From UBA6115 sp050952935 (GTDB taxonomy: Bacteria > Bacillota > Clostridia > Christensenellales > Aristaeellaceae), in contig JBMNLS010000002.1 of the NCBI GenBank assembly GCA_050952935.1, forward strand, positions 901,889 to 965,888: 64,000 nucleotides of DNA. Reading direction: 5' to 3'. This document shows, piece by piece, positions 24,620 through 34,026 of this stretch. Numbering within the stretch: the first letter of the stretch is position 1; every line of letters starts with the position of its first letter. The notes under the pieces are model-generated. The model did not search any database. It was not told where the DNA came from and was given only the letters and a program-made list of their open reading frames with translations. A program made the translations under genes and the position numbers.

Positions 24620-26806
24620 TCAAACAGAGAGAGGAGGATGCTCAGGAAGCCAGCGCGACATCATATCCTGCACATGCTGACGCGCGAAATTAGCGGCGAT
24701 GGCCTCATCCTCAGGCCTTGGCGCGCTGCTTCCCATGAGCCCCAGGAATTGGCTGACCTTAAGCCCCAACACATCCTGGATCAGGCTGTCAGAACCACCG
24801 GGGCTAACCAGGTAATAGCAAAGGAGAGAATCCTCCTGGCCGATGCGGTGGGCCCGGTCCTCCGCCTGGCTGTGGATGGCGGGGGACCAATCCAGTTCCC
24901 CAAACACCACGCAGGTGGCGCGCTGAAGGTTCAGGCCCGATGCCGCCCGCAGGGAGATGCAGCACAAATCGGTACGCTCCTGCATGAAGCGCTCCAGACT
25001 TTTTTCTTTTTGTTCTCCGGTTTCGCGGCCTGTGATAAAGGCGGGGGAAAAGTGACGCAGGTCTTTCCGGTAGATATCCATCACCGCGTGGTGATGGGCG
25101 AATAACAGCACCTTTTCGCCTGATTCGATCAGCGCGCGCACGAACTGAACCACATAGGGCGCTTTAGCAAGCCCCGTTGCCTGCCGTTCTCCCTGGGAAA
25201 CCTGCCCTTCCAGCAGCGCCCGCTCCGAAGGGGTGAGCGACTGGGTTTTAGCCAAGTAATTCAGCTTTTCCAAAACCGGGGCCATGAGCCGCTGAAAAAG
25301 GCTGTCATCAGCGTCAATCTCCTGCACCAGGCGGCGCTTGTCCGGCAGCTCAGGCAGCACCTCTTTTTTGGTGCGCCTGAGCATGATGCCTTCTCTCCTC
25401 AGATAATCGCCCAGCCAGTCCGGATGCGCCACCACAGCGTTGCCATAGCCATAGCACCATTCGCGGGAAAAGGAATCCCAGTCCCCCAAAAAATGATAAT
25501 CAAGGATGTTGACCACATTCCATATTTCTCCCCCCTGATTATAGATAGGGGTTCCGGACAGGCCATAAACCCGGTCACAGCTGTTGGAAAGGAGGCTGGC
25601 CGCGCTGTATTTTTCGGTTCCGCGATGACGAAGTTCCTGTATCTCATCAAATATAACGGTTTGGGCGGGCAGCTCAGGCAGGGCGTCTTTCCATCCTCTC
25701 ATAAGCAGATAGTGCACCAGATAAATATCGGCTTCGGGCAGGGGATAGGGTGTAAGGCCCTTTAAGACGCACACATGAGGCTCATGGCCATCCATGCTCA
25801 AAAAGCGTTTGATTTCACTCTGCCAATTCCGCACCAGGTGCGGCGGCACCACGATGATGGCGGGGAAAGCGCCTGTTGATGACAGCGCAGCCAGGGCCTG
25901 CACAGTTTTACCAAGGCCCATTTCATCCGCCAGCAAAGCCCTGCGCATTTGGGTAAGCCATACAGCGCCGTAGGATTGGAAAGGACGCAGCGTGCCTGTA
26001 AAATAGCCTGTCTTATCCTGATAGGAGGGCGTGTTTTTCTCAAAAGCGGAAAGATTGGCCTGATAGGCTCTTGCTTCCTGCAAGGCTTCATCCCATCTTT
26101 CCTGATCCCGGGGCATGATGGCCAGAGGATAGCGCTGCATGAACCAGTTCAGTTCACCCACCAGCCTTCTATGGGCAGAAAATCGGGCAATGCCCCGTTT
26201 GCCACTGTCAGAACCAGGGAAAAGCCGCTTGGTCATTTCAGTGACATACGGCTCTCCCGTGATGACCCAATATTTCCCTCTGGTTTGATAAGAAAGGGTT
26301 CCGTAAACTTTGCCTTCAGGCTTAATTGGCTCAAGGTATGAGGGAATATCATTACAATCAGATGAAGAAGCGATTTTATACTTCGGTATATTGCTTGAAA
26401 AGGGTGCCGAAGTATGTTTTGAGACTTGCTCTCCTTCCGGTACTGCCGGGCCCCAGAGTTTGTTGAAGCTTAAGGATATACATGGTTTCCCAAGCAGGCT
26501 GTCAGGGAGTGTGGTTTCTCGTTCGCTGATGATGATCAGCGCATGAACCCGGGGTGAGGAGAGATAACGGGTAGCCTGATTGATCAAATCATGCCGACGT
26601 GGTTTTCCCCGTTTGATTTCAATGCCGATGTTTTCAGACAAGAAATCAATCCGGCAACGCGGTCCCACCTGTACTTCATGGCTAAATGGAATGTTAGCCC
26701 GCTCAAGGGCTGATGCCACCTGCTCATGCAAATCAAACTCATGAAGCGAAAAGGGGGCGCGTATGGACCTGATTGCCTGGATAACCTGATGTAAGCGATG
26801 CTGCAT
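24620..26806 (-). CDS. PD-(D/E)XK nuclease domain fused to SWI2/SNF2 helicase
   Basis: 728 residues. The N-terminal 100 residues form a restriction-endonuclease-like fold: E43 in FSHEVQVG, D54 in CRIDFLSEN and E63-x-K65 in IGIEIKRG, the E...D...ExK arrangement. Residues about 165-250 are an uncharacterised linker. A complete SNF2 core follows: Walker A LLADEMGLGKT (291-301), a DEIQ box (387-390) in place of DEAH, SGTP (417-420), and motif VI QAEDRAHRIGQ near 660. SNF2 cores translocate on DNA and remodel forks or protein-DNA complexes. The gene leads a same-strand run into ruvCAB, suggesting a role in recombination or fork repair. A defence function is possible, but no other defence gene is near. 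Confidence 0.85.
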   Translation of the reverse strand: MQHRLHQVIQAIRSIRAPFSLHEFDLHEQVASALERANIPFSHEVQVGPRCRIDFLSENIGIEIKRGKPRRHDLINQATRYLSSPRVHALIIISERETTLPDSLLGKPCISLSFNKLWGPAVPEGEQVSKHTSAPFSSNIPKYKIASSSDCNDIPSYLEPIKPEGKVYGTLSYQTRGKYWVITGEPYVTEMTKRLFPGSDSGKRGIARFSAHRRLVGELNWFMQRYPLAIMPRDQERWDEALQEARAYQANLSAFEKNTPSYQDKTGYFTGTLRPFQSYGAVWLTQMRRALLADEMGLGKTVQALAALSSTGAFPAIIVVPPHLVRNWQSEIKRFLSMDGHEPHVCVLKGLTPYPLPEADIYLVHYLLMRGWKDALPELPAQTVIFDEIQELRHRGTEKYSAASLLSNSCDRVYGLSGTPIYNQGGEIWNVVNILDYHFLGDWDSFSREWCYGYGNAVVAHPDWLGDYLRREGIMLRRTKKEVLPELPDKRRLVQEIDADDSLFQRLMAPVLEKLNYLAKTQSLTPSERALLEGQVSQGERQATGLAKAPYVVQFVRALIESGEKVLLFAHHHAVMDIYRKDLRHFSPAFITGRETGEQKEKSLERFMQERTDLCCISLRAASGLNLQRATCVVFGELDWSPAIHSQAEDRAHRIGQEDSLLCYYLVSPGGSDSLIQDVLGLKVSQFLGLMGSSAPRPEDEAIAANFARQHVQDMMSRWLPEHPPLSV

Positions 26807-26831
26807 GCGTCCTCCTGAAGTTTACGTAATC

Positions 26832-26860
26832 ATTATAACCTGTGACGAAACTGTTTACAA
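26832..26860 (-). promoter_or_regulatory. Promoter for the nuclease/SNF2-ruvCAB operon
   Basis: On the minus strand: TTGTAA (26860-26855), 17-bp spacer, TATAAT (26837-26832), about 25 bp before the start codon. Good -10 match. Confidence 0.6.
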
Positions 26861-26877
26861 TGTGTTTAAATTGTCAG

Positions 26878-26906
26878 TTGCCGGCTGTGTTGATATCTGC
26901 TATTAT
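26878..26906 (+). promoter_or_regulatory. Promoter for the L,D-transpeptidase gene
   Basis: TTGCCG (26878-26883), 17-bp spacer, TATTAT (26901-26906). Divergent from the SNF2 promoter, so the two share a 124-bp intergenic region. Confidence 0.45.
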
Positions 26907-26930
26907 CACGCTACAGCAAAGGAGGATTTG

Positions 26931-28742
26931 ATGGGTAAACGCATCCTTTCATTTTTTGTGGCGGCCATGCTGCTGCTTTCCAGCATCATAATTCACGCAG
27001 AAGAGCCCCGTCTGCGTTTTGCCTTAACCCCTGAGATGCTTCGCCCCGGGCGGACTGAACGGGTGAGTTTTGTGGCGATCGAGACCGGCCTGGCGTCTTT
27101 GCATCTGGAAGGCCCAGAAGGTGCTCTGACGCCGATTATGGACAATATTTCAGTTCAGGCGGGTGAGAATCACCTTGCCTGGAATGGTTTTGACCAGACG
27201 CAGGGGCTGATTCCTCAGGGCGAATATCGCCTGGTGCTTCAAATGGGTGATGAAAGGGCGGAAGCTCATCTCATCATTGGGCCTGAAAGCCCGCGCATTA
27301 TTCAGCTGAAAATTGACAATTCTCATATCATGCCTGGCCAGCCCTGGAAAATGAGCGCACATTTGAATATGCAGGGTAGGCTCATGGTTGTTTTTCATAT
27401 CGCGGATCAGCTTTATGAAATCTTTAACGCGCAGGTGCCTGAAGGCGAAACAACAGTTGCCTGGGATGGGCTGATTGATGGTATTCCTGCGCCTGAAGGG
27501 CAGCACACGCTGTCCATTTTGTTTCTCGATGATGAAGGATTCGCGGCCAACCAGCAACATGTTACCCTGACGGTGGAACCTGTGTCTGAGGTGCCTGCTG
27601 TCTCAGATGCGGTTACCCCAATGCCGGAAACGGTAGACAGCACCGCTTTAGAAACAGTCGAACCTGCTGTCGCCACGCAAGCGCAAAAGCGCTACACGCT
27701 TCCTACAAAGGAAACGGTCAGCAAGGAAGAAGAAGGCTCCAGCTACTGGACCTTGCCTGTCGGTGAGTGGAATGAAGAGGCGATCTGGAAGGTGATGATG
27801 CAGCCGCTGACCGTGGTGGTGGGTGGAGACCAGCGGGACACCTATAAACTGCGCGCAGCCAAAGACGAAAGCATGAAGCGTGAGAACATCCTGGGAGAAA
27901 TCACCTATGAGTCCCAGGGGGTTCATGTCATTGAGCAGACTGATGACGGCTGGTCTCTGGTGGAGGTCTACAACTCCTCCTATGGCCCCAATAACCGCAC
28001 CCGTAGAGGATACGGGGACACCGATGACCTGATCCGCGGCTATGTCCGCACCCAAAACCTGAAAACCATCACCCCCAGGGATGATTATGGGGTTTTGATT
28101 GATAAATTGAAGCAGCGCCTGTATGTGTTCAAAGATGGGAAGAAGTATACGGAGCTGTTGATCTCTACCGGCATCCCCACCAAACAGCAGCCATGGAATG
28201 AGACGCCCTCAGGAGAGTTTCTGATGGTGAGCCGGGTGGGGCAGTTTAATGCCGGAAACCTGGTGTGCCGCATGGCCATGCGCATTAACGGCGGCTGCCT
28301 CATTCACGAGGTTCCCTATATTGAAAACATCTCAACCGGATACTGGGATTATTCGTCCCAGGAGGCTCAGCTGGGCACCAAGGCCAGCCACGGCTGTGTC
28401 CGGGTGCAGCGCCTTAACAACGATGACGGCATCAACATGTCCTGGCTGTGGAACAACATCAAGGTGAACACCAAGGTTTTAGTCTGGGACGACTTTCCCG
28501 GCAGATTCTATGAATACCCGGACGATAGCCTGGCGCTGTATTACAATCCGGACCGGGGGCAATATTATCATCTGGATCAAAACTGCCGCAGCATTAAGAA
28601 CAGGTATCTTCCTCTGAAAGGAACCATGACCTATGGCGAGCTGGATGACGCAAGCTATCAAAAACTGACGCCTTGCAAAAGCTGTAACCCGCCCATCAGA
28701 AAGGCGGAGATCGATAAAATTAACAGGGATAACGGCTTTTAG
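26931..28742 (+). CDS. Exported L,D-transpeptidase (YkuD) with FlgD-like Ig domains
   Basis: 603-residue secreted enzyme. Signal peptide (KRILSFFVAAMLLLSSIIIHAEE), two FlgD-type Ig-like modules (ENHLAWNGFDQTQGLIPQGEY and TTVAWDGLIDGIPAPEGQHTL), an SH3-like region, then a YkuD catalytic domain with SHGCVRV (H487, C489). YkuD enzymes make 3-3 peptidoglycan cross-links or attach proteins to the wall. The last 60 residues are an extra module with YYHLDQNC and CKSC. The start at 26931 has AAAGGAGG (26918-26925); the longer frame upstream is discarded. Confidence 0.9.
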   Translation: MGKRILSFFVAAMLLLSSIIIHAEEPRLRFALTPEMLRPGRTERVSFVAIETGLASLHLEGPEGALTPIMDNISVQAGENHLAWNGFDQTQGLIPQGEYRLVLQMGDERAEAHLIIGPESPRIIQLKIDNSHIMPGQPWKMSAHLNMQGRLMVVFHIADQLYEIFNAQVPEGETTVAWDGLIDGIPAPEGQHTLSILFLDDEGFAANQQHVTLTVEPVSEVPAVSDAVTPMPETVDSTALETVEPAVATQAQKRYTLPTKETVSKEEEGSSYWTLPVGEWNEEAIWKVMMQPLTVVVGGDQRDTYKLRAAKDESMKRENILGEITYESQGVHVIEQTDDGWSLVEVYNSSYGPNNRTRRGYGDTDDLIRGYVRTQNLKTITPRDDYGVLIDKLKQRLYVFKDGKKYTELLISTGIPTKQQPWNETPSGEFLMVSRVGQFNAGNLVCRMAMRINGGCLIHEVPYIENISTGYWDYSSQEAQLGTKASHGCVRVQRLNNDDGINMSWLWNNIKVNTKVLVWDDFPGRFYEYPDDSLALYYNPDRGQYYHLDQNCRSIKNRYLPLKGTMTYGELDDASYQKLTPCKSCNPPIRKAEIDKINRDNGF

Positions 28743-28775
28743 CGCAGCGAAAACATGGAGAAGCTTGTGGTGATA

Positions 28776-28804
28776 TTGCGTCTTTGGACAAAAGCGGCTA
28801 TAAT
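28776..28804 (+). promoter_or_regulatory. Promoter for asp23-fakA
   Basis: TTGCGT (28776-28781), 17-bp spacer, consensus TATAAT (28799-28804). Confidence 0.5.
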
Positions 28805-28846
28805 GTTTCCCGAGAATGCCCACTTCCTGAAAGGGGAATGTTTGTG

Positions 28847-29197
28847 ATGGAATACAAAATCAAGAACGACATTGGGACGATTTACATTTCCGAAGAGGTG
28901 ATGCTCAAGGTGGTAGGTTATGCCACGCTGGAGTGCTATGGCATCGTCGCCATGTCTTCAAAACGCGCAAAGGACGGGTTGGTGGAGTGGCTGGGCCGCG
29001 AAAACCTCAGCAAGGGCGTTCAATTGCGCGCGGTGGACGATATGATTGACGTGGATCTTTACATTGTGGTGGAGTATGGTATTTCGGTGACCGAGGTATG
29101 CAACTCCATCAAAGAAGTGGTGCGCTACAAGCTGGAAAAAATGACAGGCATTAAAGTGCGCAATGTGAATATCACTGTCGAAGGCATCCGTGTCTGA
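28847..29197 (+). CDS. Asp23/Gls24 family envelope stress protein
   Basis: 116-residue Asp23/Gls24 (YloU-like) protein: IGTIYISEEVMLKVVGYATLECYGIVAMSS and VNITVEGIRV at the end. Family members are small, abundant, membrane-associated scaffolding proteins linked to envelope stress and fatty-acid metabolism. ATG at 28847 (second of a GTG-ATG pair) with AAGGGG upstream. The order asp23-fakA-recG is conserved in Firmicutes. Confidence 0.9.
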   Translation: MEYKIKNDIGTIYISEEVMLKVVGYATLECYGIVAMSSKRAKDGLVEWLGRENLSKGVQLRAVDDMIDVDLYIVVEYGISVTEVCNSIKEVVRYKLEKMTGIKVRNVNITVEGIRV

Positions 29198-29219
29198 AGA
29201 CTGGCAAACGGAGGTAAAA

Positions 29220-30869
29220 ATGCTAACAGATATGTCCGTGATTGATGCCAGTTTGCTTCGGGAGATGGTCAACGCCGGGGCTGTGATGCTTGAAAACAAC
29301 CGCGATGCGGTGAATGCCCTGAATGTTTTCCCTGTTCCTGATGGTGACACCGGCACCAACATGTCCATGACCATGATGACGGCTGTTAAAGAAGCAAACG
29401 GCCGTGAATATACAAGCGCTTCCGACATGGCGGAGGCTTTGGCAAAGGGCGCTCTGCGCGGCGCCAGGGGCAACTCCGGCGTGATTCTCTCACAGCTGTA
29501 CCGCGGTTTTTCAAGGGGTCTGGAAGGGCTTGACAATGTCAGCCCCGCCCAATTTGCCGCGGCGCTGAAATCAGGCGCGGAAACAGCCTATAAAGCGGTG
29601 ATGAAGCCCAAGGAGGGTACCATCCTTACCGTGGCGCGTGTGATTGCTGAAGATGCGGTGTATCAGGCCGCGAAGAATCCTGACAGCTTCCTGGAATTGT
29701 TCCAGGTGATTTTGTCCAGCGGCGAATCCATTGTGAAACGCACCCAGGAAATGCTCCCGGTCCTTACCCAGGCCGGGGTGGTGGATGCCGGCGGCTGGGG
29801 TCTGCTGCTAATTTATCGTGGATATGCGGCGGCGCTTAGAGGTGAACGGGTGGAAGAGCTGGCCGGCGATGCCCGCGTTTCAGATGACGCAGGCGGATTC
29901 GTGGATGACCATGACCTGCTGGGTGAGATAACTTTCGCCTATTGTACTGAGTTTTTCATCCAGGAGATGAAAAGCCCCGCGAGCGACCGGGACATTGAAA
30001 TCCTCCGCCACAGGCTGACCCGCCTGGGCGATTGCGTTTTGGTGGTGGGGGATGCCAGCCTAATCAAGGTACATCTGCACACCAATGACCCGGGCAAGGC
30101 GCTGCAGCTGGGCCTGGCGATGGGTGAACTTAACGGGCTGAAGATCGACAATATGCTTCAACAACGCCGGGACAATCAGGCCCGGAAGGAAAAGGAACAG
30201 CCTGTTGAGGAAAAGGACTACGGTATTGTGTCCGTATCCCAGGGCGATGGTTTTTCCAGCATTTTTAAGGACTTAGGCGTTGACGCTGTGGTTGAAGGCG
30301 GGCAAACCATGAACCCCAGCATTGAGGATTTACAAAAAGCGGTTGATACCGTTAAAGCAAAGACCATTTATATCCTGCCCAACAATGGCAACATCATTTT
30401 GGCTGCCCAGCAGGTGGCCGAAATGTCGGAGAAACGCGTGATCGTGCTGCCCACCAAAAACGTGGCCATGGGCATCGCCGCGGTGATCGCCTTCCTGCCT
30501 GATGACAGCCCCGAAGAAAACGAGAAGCGGATGAACGAGGCGGCGGAAAAAGTGCGCACCGGCATGATCACCTTCTCTGTACGCGATACAGAGCTGGATG
30601 CCATGCACATCAAAGAAGGCAGCATCATTGGGCTGAATAACGGCCGGGTGACCGTCAACTGTGAGTCAGCCACCGAAGCGGCCGTGGCGTTGATGAAAGA
30701 AATCGTCACCGATGACGATGGCCTGATCACGGTTTATTACGGGGCTGAGACCAAGTCTGAGGAGGCTGAGGCGCTGGGGGAAGAAATCGCCGAGCTTTAT
30801 CCCAACTGTGATGTTGAAGTGCACCGTGGCGGACAGCCGCTGTATTACTATCTGCTTTCCGTTGAATAA
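29220..30869 (+). CDS. fakA: Fatty acid kinase catalytic subunit-like protein (DAK2 family, FakA/YloV)
   Basis: 549 residues: an N-terminal DAK2 (DhaL-like) ATP-binding domain with NVFPVPDGDTGTNMSMTM and GARGNSGVILSQ, a middle domain, and a C-terminal DAK1-like region (VSQGDGFSSIFKDLGVDAVVEGGQTMNPS, ILPNNGNI). FakA phosphorylates fatty acids bound to a FakB partner for phospholipid synthesis. No fakB is in this window. The ATG at 29220 has GGAGG five bases upstream, better than the GTG at 29190 that overlaps asp23. Confidence 0.9.
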   Translation: MLTDMSVIDASLLREMVNAGAVMLENNRDAVNALNVFPVPDGDTGTNMSMTMMTAVKEANGREYTSASDMAEALAKGALRGARGNSGVILSQLYRGFSRGLEGLDNVSPAQFAAALKSGAETAYKAVMKPKEGTILTVARVIAEDAVYQAAKNPDSFLELFQVILSSGESIVKRTQEMLPVLTQAGVVDAGGWGLLLIYRGYAAALRGERVEELAGDARVSDDAGGFVDDHDLLGEITFAYCTEFFIQEMKSPASDRDIEILRHRLTRLGDCVLVVGDASLIKVHLHTNDPGKALQLGLAMGELNGLKIDNMLQQRRDNQARKEKEQPVEEKDYGIVSVSQGDGFSSIFKDLGVDAVVEGGQTMNPSIEDLQKAVDTVKAKTIYILPNNGNIILAAQQVAEMSEKRVIVLPTKNVAMGIAAVIAFLPDDSPEENEKRMNEAAEKVRTGMITFSVRDTELDAMHIKEGSIIGLNNGRVTVNCESATEAAVALMKEIVTDDDGLITVYYGAETKSEEAEALGEEIAELYPNCDVEVHRGGQPLYYYLLSVE

Positions 30870-30885
30870 ATTGTTCGCTTTTCAT

Positions 30886-30913
30886 AAGCTGCCCTCGGGG
30901 CAGCTTTATTTAT
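30886..30913 (+). terminator. Intrinsic terminator after fakA
   Basis: AAGCTGCC (30886-30893) / GGCAGCTT (30899-30906) hairpin with a CTCGG loop and a TTTATTTATT tail. The recG start is only 16 bp beyond, so readthrough or a recG promoter nearby is needed. Confidence 0.7.
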
Positions 30914-30928
30914 TCCTGAAGGTACTCC

Positions 30929-32926
30929 ATGAAACTTGAAGATCTGCGGGGGATTGGCCCCAAAAGGCTGGAAACCCTGGCAAAAAATGGAATCACCTCC
31001 TTGCAGACGCTGCTGGCGACGCTGCCGGTGGCATATATAAACGCGCTGAATCCCACGCCCATTTGTCACTTGATGGAGGGTGGGCATTGCGTGGAAGGCG
31101 TGTTATTGGATACGCCGCGCAGGCATTTTTATGGCGGGAAGTCGGCTGTCAGGGTCAGGCTGGGGGATGATACCGGCGTTTTGTCCCTTGCCTGGTTTAA
31201 TCAGCCTTGGATGGCCAATCAACTGAAAAAGGGTGAAACCCTGCTGTTATATGGAAGGGTTAGCAGCTATCAGGGCGCTGTATCAATGGTCAATCCTAAA
31301 AAAATCCAGGAGCGCAGCATTCAGCCCCTTTACCGCGCCATGCCCGGCCTACCGGGGAAGACATTTTCCTCCCTGGTCAGGCAGGCGCTTGAGGTGATGA
31401 GCGATGAAGAAGCGGAAACGCTTCCATCGTGGTTCCTCGACAGGCAAAACCTGTGTGGAAAGCGCGCCGCCTGGCAGCAGGCGCATTTCCCGGAAAATGA
31501 GGAACTGCTGGCACAAGCCAAACGCCGGTTAGCTTTTGAAAACCTGTTGCTGTATCAGGCGGCATTGTTTGAAATGGGCCGGCGGGGGCGCGCTGGTGCG
31601 CGTTTTTCCTGTCAAATGTCCGATCTGGAGCACTTCTGGGCAGCGTTGCCCTTTTCGCCTACCGAAGCACAAAAAGCGGCCCTTGAGGATGTATATGATG
31701 ATTTGCATAGCGGCTATCTCATGCGCAGGCTGGTGCAAGGGGACGTGGGCAGCGGGAAAACAGCTGTGGCCTTTGGCGCGGCCTGGCTGTCTGCCCTGTC
31801 AGGGTACCAATGCGCCATGATGGCGCCAACCGATATCTTAGCCCGGCAGCATTTTATGAGCGCTGAGCGTTTGCTTTCGCCTTTGGGCGTGCGCTGCGGC
31901 CTTTTGACTGGCTCCTTGGGGACAAAAGAGCGCAGGGAAGCCCATGCGCATATTGCCTCAGGCGCGTGGCAGTTAGTGATAGGCACCCAGGCGCTGATCA
32001 GCGGCGCGGTGCAATATCATAACCTGGGTCTGGTCATTACCGATGAACAACACCGCTTCGGTGTGCAGCAGCGTCAGGCGCTGGCTGAAAAACCCGGCAA
32101 CGACAGCGAAGCCCACATGCTGGCGCTGTCCGCCACGCCTATCCCGCGCTCTTTGGCCCTGGTTTTGTATGGTGATCTGGAGGTGTCGCTTATTCAGGAA
32201 AAGCCGCCGGGCAGGCTGCCGGTGAAAACGCGCATTGTGCCGGAGGATAAAAGAAAACAGCTTTACAGCTATATCCTTGAAAGCACCCGCCGGGGCGAAC
32301 AGTGTTTTTATGTGTGTCCGCTGGTGGAAGAGGATGAGGAGCAGTCGGCCCGCAGCGTTAAAGAGACATACGCTTTCCTGAGAAAAGGACCCCTAAAGGC
32401 GCTTCGCCTTGGGCTGACCTATGGAGAGCAGGAGGACGCTCAAAAAGCGCAGACCTTGGCAAGCTTTGCCACGGGGGAGCTGGATGTGCTGGTGGCGTCC
32501 TCCGTGATTGAGGTGGGGGTGGATGTGCCGGGGGCCACCATCATGGTGATTGAGGGGGCGGAGCGCTTTGGCTTAGCCCAGCTGCATCAGCTGCGCGGGC
32601 GGGTTGGGCGCGGCAAAAAGGAAAGCTGGTGCTTTCTGCTGGGGCAGCCCAATGACCGCCTCCGGGTGATGACCCAAAGCGAGGATGGTTTTTTCATCGC
32701 CCAGAAAGACCTGGATCAGCGGGGGCCGGGAGAATTCTTCGGCACCCGCCAGCACGGGCGGGATCTGCCGGATGCTTACGGTGTGGGGGATATTCGCCTG
32801 ATTGAAGAAACCACTGCCTGCCTGAAAAGCCTGGCGCAGGATGAGGAGCAAAGGGGCTTTATGCAATACCTCATTGATCTTTCGCGGCGGCAGTATGGCG
32901 CGGTTTTCTGCTCCGGCAGGCATTGA
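30929..32926 (+). CDS. recG: ATP-dependent DNA helicase RecG
   Basis: 665-residue RecG, which reverses stalled forks and processes branched DNA. N-terminal wedge/OB domain (EDLRGIGPKRLETLAKNGI ... YGRVSSYQGAVSMVNPKK), SF2 helicase with Walker A GDVGSGKTAVA, TDEQHRFGVQQR, SATPIPRSLAL, and the RGRVGRG motif VI. The C-terminal end is standard. Slightly shorter than the usual 680-690 residues. Confidence 0.97.
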   Translation: MKLEDLRGIGPKRLETLAKNGITSLQTLLATLPVAYINALNPTPICHLMEGGHCVEGVLLDTPRRHFYGGKSAVRVRLGDDTGVLSLAWFNQPWMANQLKKGETLLLYGRVSSYQGAVSMVNPKKIQERSIQPLYRAMPGLPGKTFSSLVRQALEVMSDEEAETLPSWFLDRQNLCGKRAAWQQAHFPENEELLAQAKRRLAFENLLLYQAALFEMGRRGRAGARFSCQMSDLEHFWAALPFSPTEAQKAALEDVYDDLHSGYLMRRLVQGDVGSGKTAVAFGAAWLSALSGYQCAMMAPTDILARQHFMSAERLLSPLGVRCGLLTGSLGTKERREAHAHIASGAWQLVIGTQALISGAVQYHNLGLVITDEQHRFGVQQRQALAEKPGNDSEAHMLALSATPIPRSLALVLYGDLEVSLIQEKPPGRLPVKTRIVPEDKRKQLYSYILESTRRGEQCFYVCPLVEEDEEQSARSVKETYAFLRKGPLKALRLGLTYGEQEDAQKAQTLASFATGELDVLVASSVIEVGVDVPGATIMVIEGAERFGLAQLHQLRGRVGRGKKESWCFLLGQPNDRLRVMTQSEDGFFIAQKDLDQRGPGEFFGTRQHGRDLPDAYGVGDIRLIEETTACLKSLAQDEEQRGFMQYLIDLSRRQYGAVFCSGRH

Positions 32927-33010
32927 CATTTAATGTAATACTCCAAAAAAACAATTAACCCTCTTTCTTTGTGCTATAAAAGATAATCAATCACGATGAT
33001 GGAGGGTGTT

Positions 33011-33709
33011 ATGCGGCTTCAAGCGCTGAAGGCGGCCTTTCCAAAAACCCTGCCTGTGATGGCGGGGTATGTGTTTCTTGCGATTGGCTTTGGCATTTTG
33101 CTGGGCAAGGCGGGCTTGGGCGCTGGATGGGCAATGCTGATGAGCGGCGGCATTTATGCAGGCGCCATGCAGTATGTGACCATTGATCTGTTTTTGTCAG
33201 CGACCACCCTGTGGGAAAGCGCCCTCATGACCCTGATGGTGAACGCACGGCACCTTTTTTACGGTATCTCCATGGCGGGCAAGTATCAGAACACCGGAAA
33301 AATGAAACCCTATCTGGCGCTGTCCCTGACTGATGAAACCTATGCGCTGCTGGCCGGTGAATCGGCGCCTGACGGTGTTGACAGCCGGTGGTATTATTTC
33401 TTTGTTTCGCTTCTAAACCAGCTATACTGGGTGCTTGGAAGCGTTCTGGGCAGCCTTATCGGGAGCGCTTTGCCTTTTGATATGACCGGTATTGATTTTG
33501 CGATGACCGCCCTTTTTGTGGTGATCTTTGTGGAGCATTGGCAGAAGAAAACCGCGCGAATCCCCGCCTTAATAGGTCTTTTTTGCGCAGTGGTCTGCTT
33601 AATGCTGTTTGGACCCATGGGTTTTACAGTGCCTGCGATGGTGTTGATGTGTGGGATGCTTCTGCTGATGCGCGGGAGGCTTTCTAATGACGCGAAGGAG
33701 GGCCGGTGA
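33011..33709 (+). CDS. azlC: Branched-chain amino acid exporter large subunit AzlC
   Basis: 232-residue AzlC-family membrane protein with multiple TM segments (GYVFLAIGFGILLGKAGLG; SGGIYAGAMQYVTIDLF; NARHLFYGISM). AzlC and AzlD together export branched-chain amino acids or analogues. ATG at 33011 with GGAGGG upstream. The stop overlaps the azlD start (TGATG). Confidence 0.92.
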   Translation: MRLQALKAAFPKTLPVMAGYVFLAIGFGILLGKAGLGAGWAMLMSGGIYAGAMQYVTIDLFLSATTLWESALMTLMVNARHLFYGISMAGKYQNTGKMKPYLALSLTDETYALLAGESAPDGVDSRWYYFFVSLLNQLYWVLGSVLGSLIGSALPFDMTGIDFAMTALFVVIFVEHWQKKTARIPALIGLFCAVVCLMLFGPMGFTVPAMVLMCGMLLLMRGRLSNDAKEGR

Positions 33710-34026
33710 TGTATCATCTTTCCATCATTTTAGTGGTGGCGGCCATCACTGCCGCCCTGAGGCTGGCGCCGGTCATGCTTTTTGCCAGAGAAAACCGCCG
33801 GATTCCCCGATGCCTGCTGTATCTAAGCCAGGTGCTGCCCAGCGCCATTGTCAGCCTTTTGGTGGTGTATAGCTTGAAGTCCGTGAACCTGAAGCAAGCG
33901 CCCTTCGGACTGCCTGAGGCGGCAGGCGTTTTGACAGCCATTTTGCTGCATCAATGGAAAAGAAACACGCTTTTAAGCGTGTTTGGGGCGACGGCCTGCT
34001 ATATGATCCTGATCAGGCTACTATAA
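33709..34026 (+). CDS. azlD: Branched-chain amino acid exporter small subunit AzlD
   Basis: 105-residue membrane protein with four hydrophobic segments and the AzlD pattern RENRRIPRCLLYLSQVLPSAIVSLLVVYSL. Functions with AzlC. The start codon overlaps the azlC stop by one base, and its 3' end overlaps the convergent HD gene by 6 bp. Confidence 0.88.
   Translation: MYHLSIILVVAAITAALRLAPVMLFARENRRIPRCLLYLSQVLPSAIVSLLVVYSLKSVNLKQAPFGLPEAAGVLTAILLHQWKRNTLLSVFGATACYMILIRLL

Noticed and set aside
24620..26806. Nuclease/SNF2 protein as part of a DISARM- or restriction-type defence system
   Set aside because: No methyltransferase, restriction subunit or other defence gene is adjacent; the neighbours are ruvCAB and housekeeping genes.
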